Source: a virus. From it: a stretch of 64,000 nucleotides of DNA. Position numbers and translations under genes: made by a program. Below, piece by piece: positions 24,812 through 31,073 of this stretch (its first letter is position 1; each line of letters begins with the position of its first letter). Where the stretch lies: positions 90,262-154,261 of IMG/VR virus record IMGVR_UViG_3300046665_000434, one strand, 5' to 3'. The notes under the pieces are model-generated. The model searched no databases, was not told where the DNA came from, and was given only the letters and a program-made list of their open reading frames with translations.

Positions 24812-25161
24812 GTAGCGTCAAAATTGTAGTAATGGGTAATCCACTTATCCTGACTCTATCTACCGTGACTCCTGTTGGCCAGCACCGGATTGGTTCGGTG
24901 CGGGTGGAGTTTGATCATGGCGAACCAATCCATGTCCGTGTCTACGGACATGTGCGTATCTTTGAGAACGCCAAACTCCGTGCTCGCTTTGAGACGGACC
25001 TGCGCAAGTACTGCGAGAACCCGGCAGTGCTCGAACAGATCATCCCGTACAACGGTAGCCTCGCAAAGGCTCGTCGATTCAATCCATCCAAAACCCAAGT
25101 AAATGAACGTGACTGGTATAAAGGCACAAAGAAGGGCCTCGCAGCCGTCATCGTTAGCTGA
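24808..25161 (+). CDS. Hypothetical small protein coupled to the HD gene
   Basis: 117 residues, unrecognised. Starts within the stop region of the HD gene (ATGAGTAGC overlapping TGA), which implies translational coupling and perhaps a joint function. N-terminal half is beta-rich (IVVMGNPLILTLSTV, SVRVEFDHGEPIHVRVYGHVRI), C-terminal half is basic (KARRFNPSKTQ, WYKGTKKGL). No transmembrane segment. Confidence 0.65.
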   Translation: MSSVKIVVMGNPLILTLSTVTPVGQHRIGSVRVEFDHGEPIHVRVYGHVRIFENAKLRARFETDLRKYCENPAVLEQIIPYNGSLAKARRFNPSKTQVNERDWYKGTKKGLAAVIVS

Positions 25162-25176
25162 GCATAACACCCGAAA

Positions 25177-25189
25177 GACCGAGGAGGTC
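25177..25189 (+). promoter_or_regulatory. Hairpin ribosome-binding site (GACC/GGTC type)
   Basis: GACCGAGGAGGTC, 3 nt before GTG 25193. Confidence 0.65.
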
Positions 25190-25192
25190 ACT

Positions 25193-25651
25193 GTGTCGTA
25201 TCGAATCTCTCCAGCAACAGCAGAACTTTTGCTTTCAATTAGTCAGAAAGGTATTCGTCTGACTAACAGCGCTGACATTCAGTTAGCTGGGAACGCAGAG
25301 GTGATCCTTAAATCAGGTAAAGAGTTTATCGTCGGTGTCGATAGCGGCACTCTTTACCTGATCGATATTGTTGACGATCAGCCGTTCTTCATCTCTGACG
25401 CGACTCACTGGGGTGAATTGCAGGGCGTCTGGTCGCATTACTTTAATTTAGTCGCTATGACTAATTCGTCCGATCCGTTAGGACCTATCTGGTTCGAGTA
25501 CGATGATCCTGAGATCTGCCGATTTGACGGACTATCTCACGCCGAAGCCATACGTCAAGATCAATTGGTGATGTCGGCACACAAACAAATCGAACCGCTG
25601 CCTAAACAGGTTCACCGTCAAGCTGACAAACTGTCTATCCAGCATCACTAA
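25193..25651 (+). CDS. Hypothetical protein
   Basis: 152 residues from a GTG start fixed by the hairpin ribosome-binding site. Beta-rich N-terminal part (IQLAGNAEVILKSGKEFIVGVDSGTLYLIDIVDDQPFF) and an acidic, aromatic middle (GPIWFEYDDPEICRFDG). No recognised domain or membrane segment. Confidence 0.65.
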   Translation: MSYRISPATAELLLSISQKGIRLTNSADIQLAGNAEVILKSGKEFIVGVDSGTLYLIDIVDDQPFFISDATHWGELQGVWSHYFNLVAMTNSSDPLGPIWFEYDDPEICRFDGLSHAEAIRQDQLVMSAHKQIEPLPKQVHRQADKLSIQHH

Positions 25652-25667
25652 TCGGTATACCCACATC

Positions 25668-25680
25668 GACCGAGGAGGTC
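25668..25680 (+). promoter_or_regulatory. Hairpin ribosome-binding site (GACC/GGTC type)
   Basis: GACCGAGGAGGTC, 2 nt before ATG 25683, the tightest spacing of the set. Confidence 0.65.
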
Positions 25681-25682
25681 AC

Positions 25683-26186
25683 ATGAACATCATCAAACTC
25701 AATGCCCGTCGTGTAGTAGTCAGCGAAGCTGGCGTCACCAAAGTGATCAACCTGCCGTGTGGCGTCAGCTATTCCGAAGATCACCAGCGCTTTTACGCCT
25801 GGGTAATCGATCCTCAAACTGACAGCTGGAAGGGCAAGAGCTGGGGTGCCAAGAAGCATGGTGCTATCGAAGCCTTTGAGAACGCCGTAGAGGCTCGTGA
25901 AGAGTCGTTGTCGTATCTCTTGACCCGTCGTCTGCTTCCGCGCATTCGTCGTCCCTACGAGATCCGTGAGATCAGCGGGCTGTTTTACGTCAGAGATCCG
26001 TTGGCGAAGAAGTATCGGATGTTCTCAACGCTTGCACAAGCTGCGAAGTTCAACATCGATATCACTAAAGAGTGGATCGGTGAATACACGTTTGACAAGT
26101 TGACCATGATTCAGATCGAACGTAGCGGCTATGGCGTAAAAGCCGTCCTCGCTAAATACGACCATCGGCATGAGACTCGTCACTGA
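25683..26186 (+). CDS. Putative DNA-binding protein (AP2-like)
   Basis: 167 residues. Residues ~26-75 (GVSYSEDHQRFYAWVID...SWKGKSWGAKKHGAIEAFENAVEAREE) follow the pattern of AP2-like DNA-binding domains: GV-x-hydrophobic, charged, W/Y-x-A-x-hydrophobic, K-x-x-x-W/LG, then a helix with AIxAF. A second part (PYEIREISGLFYVRDPLAKKYRMFSTLAQAAKFNID) could be a second copy of the same fold. A role as a phage transcription factor or HNH-linked domain is inference. Last residue overlaps the next start (TGATGA). Confidence 0.45.
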   Translation: MNIIKLNARRVVVSEAGVTKVINLPCGVSYSEDHQRFYAWVIDPQTDSWKGKSWGAKKHGAIEAFENAVEAREESLSYLLTRRLLPRIRRPYEIREISGLFYVRDPLAKKYRMFSTLAQAAKFNIDITKEWIGEYTFDKLTMIQIERSGYGVKAVLAKYDHRHETRH

Positions 26187-26383
26187 TGACTCACTTCAGC
26201 ACGAACCAAGGTAATCACGGCTCAGCTGATGCACATCGTGAGCTCGACAATATCCAAGACCGTAAACGGAGAGAGCGCTTTGAACAGAAAGCAGTCATCG
26301 TCCTCAGTGTTGTCATCGGTGTCTTCAGTCTCCTCGGAGCTGTTCTCATCATCCAAGGCCTTCCTATCCTCTTCGAGGGGTAG
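26186..26383 (+). CDS. Small transmembrane protein
   Basis: 65 residues: a hydrophilic N-terminus (NQGNHGSADAHRELDNIQDRKRRERFEQ) and one transmembrane segment near the C-terminus (residues ~37-60, AVIVLSVVIGVFSLLGAVLIIQGLPIL). The start overlaps the stop of the AP2-like gene (ATGA), so it is translationally coupled to it. A further frame with a signal-like segment begins 10 nt after its stop. Function unknown; a membrane-targeted host-interaction protein is a guess. Confidence 0.6.
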   Translation: MTHFSTNQGNHGSADAHRELDNIQDRKRRERFEQKAVIVLSVVIGVFSLLGAVLIIQGLPILFEG

Positions 26384-26393
26384 ACGTCGGGAG

Positions 26394-26567
26394 GTGTTAC
26401 CCATCCTGGCTTTGGCTGCGGTGTTTGTGGTAGCGTTGGACTTCTGTCTGATGCGAGACATCTCTGCGGCTAATACGCCTCCCTGCTTCGATTACAAGGG
26501 CCAAGCTGAAGCAGGGGTGATTGTAAACACCGAGGCTCTTCGAAACGTAGACCTGTGCGGGAAATGA
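26394..26567 (+). CDS. Possible small exported protein
   Basis: 57 residues from a GTG at 26394: a hydrophobic N-terminus (LPILALAAVFVVALDF) like a signal peptide or membrane anchor, then CLMRDISAANTPPCFDYKGQ and a final Cys (DLCGK). The start is uncertain: GGAG touches the GTG directly and AGGGG lies 14 nt upstream. The same frame stays open back to 26229, overlapping the previous gene. Kept because it fills the 250-nt space before the next gene and has a plausible two-part design. Confidence 0.35.
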   Translation: MLPILALAAVFVVALDFCLMRDISAANTPPCFDYKGQAEAGVIVNTEALRNVDLCGK

Positions 26568-26617
26568 GTCATGCCAAAAGTAATTGAACCGGGTAAGCGC
26601 TAGTTAATTACATCACC

Positions 26618-26631
26618 GACCGTAGGAGGTC
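26618..26631 (+). promoter_or_regulatory. Hairpin ribosome-binding site (GACC/GGTC type)
   Basis: GACCGTAGGAGGTC, 3 nt before ATG 26635. Confidence 0.65.
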
Positions 26632-26634
26632 ACT

Positions 26635-27015
26635 ATGAGTAGTAATGAAATCGTTATAGGTCGAGGTGGCATCACCCGACGTCAAAATGCCGTAATGGCG
26701 TATGAACTGTTCCTTACTGCGAAGCATCTGGAAGTAATGGAAGCTTTGCGGCCTCACTACAACGATAACTACGTCGACACCTTGATCTGTTCTGAGATCC
26801 TGTTGGAGTGGTTCGAGATCGTATCGTCGAATACGGCTGGATCTTTCGACGAGCTGTGGTGGGCATTTTACTACACTCGCATTGCGATGACCGATCCGAA
26901 GCTCGGCAACCTTTTAAGTGTTAGGGCGAGCGACTACTGTAATTTTACGGCTAAGGCTAGTGAGATCATGCGTTTCATCGCAAACCTTGACAACCGTATC
27001 TCTCAATACTGCTAA
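26635..27015 (+). CDS. Hypothetical small protein
   Basis: 126 residues, helical by composition (RQNAVMAYELFLTAKHLEVMEALRPHYND, ILLEWFEIVSS, SEIMRFIANLDNRISQ), no recognised domain or membrane segment. Continues the small-gene operon and is separated from the next gene only by its hairpin ribosome-binding site. Confidence 0.65.
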   Translation: MSSNEIVIGRGGITRRQNAVMAYELFLTAKHLEVMEALRPHYNDNYVDTLICSEILLEWFEIVSSNTAGSFDELWWAFYYTRIAMTDPKLGNLLSVRASDYCNFTAKASEIMRFIANLDNRISQYC

Positions 27016-27020
27016 CCAAC

Positions 27021-27033
27021 GACCGAGGAGGTC
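27021..27033 (+). promoter_or_regulatory. Hairpin ribosome-binding site (GACC/GGTC type)
   Basis: GACCGAGGAGGTC, 3 nt before ATG 27037; last of the ten copies. Confidence 0.65.
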
Positions 27034-27036
27034 ACT

Positions 27037-28014
27037 ATGAACCGTCATGCCAGTAAGTTTGATCATGTACCGTATCCCGAAGTCAGTCCGTTTACTAAGG
27101 AACATGTCGTCGCAGGATTCCTTCCTGGAACTCGTCCAGTCGTTTTGGAAAGCCAACTCGCCGGCGGTGTTCTGAAGATCACCTACACTGGGCTGTTCGA
27201 TCTTTACCGTAAACACATCGCTTCGACCATCATGCGCCACCGCGGCACAAGTATCACGCCAAGTGATAAACTGGTAGATTCGATGCGACTTCTGAAACCA
27301 GCCATGGAGCCGGTGCTGATCTACATGTTGCAATGCTGGTCGCCAATTGTTAAAGGTAGTTTCGAACCATTGGGACGCTTCGCCTACGAAATCATTGATG
27401 AGCCTTACGACGTGAAGGCGAACATTGAAAAGGCAGTGGGGTATGCTGAGGAGCTGTATGCGCTGGCTCAGGCCATGGAAGATCCAACGATCATGGAACA
27501 AGCTGCGCTGAGCGGGGTGACGTTTGATGAGTTCCGTGCTTCGGTGACAGCGGCAGCCAAGAAAGCTCATGGCTACAAATGGAAAGAAGGGGTTCCGATT
27601 ACGCAGGGGCAGAGCGATAACGATACCCCAACGACTCCGTTCAAGTCTAAGCTCGCCGGACTGGGAGAACTGAATCCTGGCCTCGACGACTCCCTCACAC
27701 GCCTGATGTCAAAAGAACAGAAGATCGGCATTAGTCTTACTAACCTGCGCACGGTCTACGAGTGTCTTGATGACCTCTCGGGCGTTGACGATGCGTCCGG
27801 TATCAACATCACCTATCCGATTGCAGGCGGCGAGTCTGTTACCAAGTGGGTGCCGTTCGACACGCTGGCAGATGTGTTTGCCGAACCTCTGGGAATGCGG
27901 TCCATCAAGATGATCCTGAGTATCAATCCTGAACTTCGGAACATGGCCATCGTTTCCGTAGCGTCTCGGATCACCACCATGTTTGCCGAGGCTGTAAAGA
28001 GAGGCGAGATGTAA
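27037..28014 (+). CDS. Hypothetical protein
   Basis: 325 residues, the largest of the operon and unrecognised. Mostly helical (LFDLYRKHIASTIMRHRGTS, AMEPVLIYMLQCWSPIV, NIEKAVGYAEELYALAQAMED) with a linker rich in Asp/Thr/Pro (QGQSDNDTPTTPF) near residue 195 and a second helical half. It has no transmembrane segment or nucleotide-binding motif. Confidence 0.65.
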   Translation: MNRHASKFDHVPYPEVSPFTKEHVVAGFLPGTRPVVLESQLAGGVLKITYTGLFDLYRKHIASTIMRHRGTSITPSDKLVDSMRLLKPAMEPVLIYMLQCWSPIVKGSFEPLGRFAYEIIDEPYDVKANIEKAVGYAEELYALAQAMEDPTIMEQAALSGVTFDEFRASVTAAAKKAHGYKWKEGVPITQGQSDNDTPTTPFKSKLAGLGELNPGLDDSLTRLMSKEQKIGISLTNLRTVYECLDDLSGVDDASGINITYPIAGGESVTKWVPFDTLADVFAEPLGMRSIKMILSINPELRNMAIVSVASRITTMFAEAVKRGEM

Positions 28015-28047
28015 TCTCGCTAACCCCACACCCACTAGGAAACTGAA

Positions 28048-28374
28048 ATGAAGAGTTACGATCTGAACGAAATCGAAGAAGCCATCAAGCTCAACTCTGC
28101 CCGGACTGTTCCACCAGTAACGCGTATTGTTGATGATGCGCCCCGCCCGGTGCGCTGGTACACTCGTGAAGAACCTCGCGGTACTGTCAGCCGTCCTTCT
28201 AAGGAACGGGTGAACGAGATCGTCATCGAGCGTCATCTGATCGAACTGGTCGATTACAGCAATGCCGGTGGTGACCATGTCTGCTTCGGCATCAAGGAGG
28301 GTACTGCATATCGCAAGATCCACCTCGATACTGAAACTGGTGACCTGCACGTTGGTCTTGATCTGATCTTCTGA
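28048..28374 (+). CDS. Hypothetical small protein
   Basis: 108 residues, unrecognised: helical start (YDLNEIEEAIKLN), basic-proline region (PRPVRWYTREEPRGTVSRPSKER), beta-rich end (HLDTETGDLHVGLDLIF). Uses an ordinary AGGAA ribosome-binding site, unlike the genes before it, although only 33 nt separate it from them. A strong terminator follows. Confidence 0.65.
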   Translation: MKSYDLNEIEEAIKLNSARTVPPVTRIVDDAPRPVRWYTREEPRGTVSRPSKERVNEIVIERHLIELVDYSNAGGDHVCFGIKEGTAYRKIHLDTETGDLHVGLDLIF

Positions 28375-28378
28375 TCAG

Positions 28379-28433
28379 TGCGGCATACAGCTGGGGCGTG
28401 AGCCCCAGCTGTAGCTTCTTCTTTTTTTTGTCT
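28379..28433. terminator. Terminator, 55-nt copy identical to 51895-51949
   Basis: Stem TACAGCTGGGGC / GCCCCAGCTGTA (28386-28413) with loop GTGA and a run of eight T. The 55 nt from TGCGGCATAC to TGTCT are identical to those at 51895-51949. Confidence 0.9.
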
Positions 28434-28777
28434 TAGCCACGAACAATTTGAAGTGTCGTCGAGAAGTTCTCATGCGATAAGTGGGTGAAGATGCCGTTCT
28501 CCAGCCCTGCTGCGAAATCTTCGCCTGACCGGTAGTGGAGTCTTCCACACTGGAATCGCATCAACCACCCGCCTACTTCAACATCGTAGATATCATGCCA
28601 GACTCCGGCTACATACACACACCGCCCATCACTTAACACAAGGATCAGCGGCACTTTACCCTGCTTGTCAAATATGCGGTAGTGGTTAGTCGACCACGAA
28701 CACTCGAAGATCGTAGTTACCGTAGGGGCGTACTGTTTGATCTCTACGATCTCAAAAGCCTTTATCACTTCACGCAT
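28433..28777 (-). CDS. Hypothetical small protein
   Basis: 114 residues, unrecognised. Beta-rich with conserved-looking aromatic residues (IFECSWSTNHYRIFDKQGKVPLILVLSDGRCVYVAGVWHDIYDVEVGGWLMRF). It starts 11 nt after the stop of the DnaB-like gene on the same strand, so it is likely its operon partner. Convergent with the plus-strand operon, sharing the terminator at 28379. Confidence 0.6.
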   Translation of the reverse strand: MREVIKAFEIVEIKQYAPTVTTIFECSWSTNHYRIFDKQGKVPLILVLSDGRCVYVAGVWHDIYDVEVGGWLMRFQCGRLHYRSGEDFAAGLENGIFTHLSHENFSTTLQIVRG

Positions 28778-28787
28778 GAGTTACCTC

Positions 28788-30332
28788 TTAGTCGAAGTCA
28801 GTCCAATCCTGACCAGGTTCACCGGCTGTGAGTCGGCCACCTACCTTCTTAAAGGAAGTGTCTTCTTCAAGATCGATATCCCACTTCACGCCCATCATCG
28901 GGTGAGGTAGGAACTTGACAGCGAAGTATTTATCCTCTTCTGCTGTACTGCCCATCTTCCGGTGTTTCTCCCACTGGTACTCGAGATATGCAAATCCGTT
29001 ATGCATGGTCTTGGCAATCAGCTTGGCAAAGTCAAACTCTGTCTCAAGCTTCTTACAGCTCTCGTAGTACCCGCCGCCAGGGAGGCGTTTAATGTAGTCG
29101 GGATAGTTACGTGCCAGCTCTTTTGCCTGAGTAGAGAGTTGGTGTACGCCATAGACCGCAATGTTGTTAGGCGAGGTGTAGCGACGAATGATCCGTACGA
29201 CGAGCTGTGCTTCTTCACCAGCCACAGACGCGACGATATCAGACTTATCCATCAGGTGAGGGTAGTCGATGCCCAGAGAGAAGATCTCGAAACCTTCTTT
29301 CTTGATCTCTTCCAGATCAGCAATCAGATCAAATGGAGATGCGCCAGTGGTGTAGTCGAGGATGCGAACGTTCCAACCGTTCTCGGTCAGACGCTTACTG
29401 ACATACGACGCCATCTCATCAGCAGGGACACCCTTCGTTTTGATGGGCATCTCGTACTTGGTTTCGTGCTGCTTCAAGCCGACATACAGCTTCTGGAGGA
29501 TCAGCTCAGGCTTATCTTCCAGTGTGGCCAGGACGTGCATCGGCTTCTTGGTCTTATCAATCAGTGTAGGACTGTTGAAGATACACATGGCCATGAAGTC
29601 ATCGAGCAGATCACCAGATTTGTTATTGCCTGGCAACGCACTGGTATTGCCCCACTCGCCTCGGCGTACACCGTACTGTTCCCCGTACATCCTGTTCTTG
29701 GCTTTCAGGCCCAGTTTCAGAATGCTGTTAGGATCGATGGCAGCCTGGGCCATCTCGTACGCTTGGGTGATGTTTTCAATGTCATTGAAGTCAAGGCTAC
29801 GTACCGCAGTAACTGCACGACGTTTACCTGCCAGAGGGAGTTCCTGGAGTTTCAGGATGAGCTCATCCCGCCACTTGCTCAGGTTCTCGATCTTGTCCCT
29901 GTTGAAGCCTACCCGATGGCTGGCTTTCTTCAACGTGTCAAACAGTTCCTCAACGCCAATAAAGTCGTAGAGTTCGTGAGAGACTTCTTTCACTTTCTCG
30001 GCAGCCGCATCAGGATCATCGACTACCAGCAACGTTCTGCAAAAGAGATCATATAGGCGATCATTGTCCCCGCAGGCGAGACGTACTCGCACCATCATGT
30101 CGTTCAGATCGTACGGATGAGCAATACCTTTCTGCTTCATCCAGACCAAATGTCCACGCAGTCGCTGGATTGCGTTCTGCTCTCGGCCTGATCCATTGGG
30201 ATCATCGTTGACGACGATGTGCACTAACGCACGATCCAGCATGAACGTCAAAGCGTCCGCGTCGTGGTTAGGGATGTAGCTTGCGTAATAAACGGCACTA
30301 ATGGCCTTGGCTAACAGTAGCTTGATTTCCAT
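28788..30332 (-). CDS. DnaB-like (SF4) replicative ATPase, degenerate Walker A
   Basis: 514 residues. A RecA-type core occupies ~190-480: 'WGNTSALPGNNKSGDLLDDF' is the phosphate-loop position but reads NKS where GKS/T is usual; 'IFSLGIDYPHLMD' matches the DnaB Walker B region (xxIDYLxLM); 'VYGVHQLSTQAKEL' matches the H3 motif (QLxR/S). The N-terminal 180 residues are helical, as in DnaB N-domains. The C-terminus is acidic (DLEEDTSFKK...QDWTDFD). In phiKZ-like phages such a protein would be the replicative helicase. The loss of the glycine is unusual and should be checked. Confidence 0.6.
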   Translation of the reverse strand: MEIKLLLAKAISAVYYASYIPNHDADALTFMLDRALVHIVVNDDPNGSGREQNAIQRLRGHLVWMKQKGIAHPYDLNDMMVRVRLACGDNDRLYDLFCRTLLVVDDPDAAAEKVKEVSHELYDFIGVEELFDTLKKASHRVGFNRDKIENLSKWRDELILKLQELPLAGKRRAVTAVRSLDFNDIENITQAYEMAQAAIDPNSILKLGLKAKNRMYGEQYGVRRGEWGNTSALPGNNKSGDLLDDFMAMCIFNSPTLIDKTKKPMHVLATLEDKPELILQKLYVGLKQHETKYEMPIKTKGVPADEMASYVSKRLTENGWNVRILDYTTGASPFDLIADLEEIKKEGFEIFSLGIDYPHLMDKSDIVASVAGEEAQLVVRIIRRYTSPNNIAVYGVHQLSTQAKELARNYPDYIKRLPGGGYYESCKKLETEFDFAKLIAKTMHNGFAYLEYQWEKHRKMGSTAEEDKYFAVKFLPHPMMGVKWDIDLEEDTSFKKVGGRLTAGEPGQDWTDFD

Positions 30333-30373
30333 ACCGCCTCACCGCAGGCATTGCTAGTTGATGGGTGCATCTA

Positions 30374-30898
30374 ATGAACAGACCTATTGAACTCAGGTTC
30401 ATTCCGAAATGGTTGGGTGGTGCAATCACTCATTATAAAACGGACTACAAAGACTTCGAAAGCATAGTATCGAGTCATGATGTGGATCTTTACCGCCTCG
30501 CTAACACGATGCTGAAAGCGGCTCTGTTTCGGCTGGGGATTCGTGACTTCGTGATGCCTGATGCACTGGTCTCGTTCAAATATTCTGAGGAGGATGCACT
30601 CTTCGCTTTGTTTGGCCCAAACGCCGGTGACAAGAAGATCGCTGAGTTTGCTTTGAGTAGTTTCTCCATTGTTCCTGATAAATATGACGGTATCATCATC
30701 GTCGAAAAGGACAACACTACTGGTAAGCAAGACTTCTTGCGTGAGTTGCTTAATGCCGTCGCCTTGTACCGCGGCAAGGAAGCAGCTTACTCGTCTGACT
30801 CTTTCAGACAGTTTCTTATCCGTATCGATACCAGTGCTGGTGAAAGTCACGCAGTTCATGAGAAGCTTGAACTCGAGAACGACACCGAAAAGAACTGA
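30374..30898 (+). CDS. Hypothetical protein upstream of the capsid gene
   Basis: 174 residues from ATG 30374, with GGGTG upstream; a GTG three codons earlier is possible. Helical (DVDLYRLANTMLKAALFRLG) with strand segments (KYDGIIIVEKDN) and an acidic C-terminus (LELENDTEKN). It has no recognised domain. Divergent from the DnaB-like gene. It could be an RNA-polymerase or head accessory protein by location only. Confidence 0.6.
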   Translation: MNRPIELRFIPKWLGGAITHYKTDYKDFESIVSSHDVDLYRLANTMLKAALFRLGIRDFVMPDALVSFKYSEEDALFALFGPNAGDKKIAEFALSSFSIVPDKYDGIIIVEKDNTTGKQDFLRELLNAVALYRGKEAAYSSDSFRQFLIRIDTSAGESHAVHEKLELENDTEKN

Positions 30899-30959
30899 TT
30901 GATGATATGGAAATCTGTTATGCGCGTGCGCAGATAGATTTGATAGTTTTGTGAAGTAA

Positions 30960-31070
30960 TACGCCTTGCTGGACAAGGGTTGCTAATTGTAGTCGACTAT
31001 AGTTAGACAGGCGTCAATCCTAAAATCGAAGCTTCGTATATTTAAGTTACCAAATTGCAATTTGGAGCAA
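30960..31070 (+). promoter_or_regulatory. Capsid gene leader with palindromes
   Basis: Three perfect palindromes precede the capsid start: TAGTCGACTA (30990-30999), CGAAGCTTCG (31027-31036) and CCAAATTGCAATTTGG (31050-31065). The last overlaps the GGAG ribosome-binding site at 31064-31067. A control of translation or a late promoter is possible. Confidence 0.5.
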
Positions 31071-31073
31071 CAC

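Noticed and set aside
26186-26567. Rz/Rz1-type spanin pair
   Set aside because: The transmembrane segment of the first protein is at the C-terminus with no periplasmic coiled coil, and the second lacks a good lipobox.
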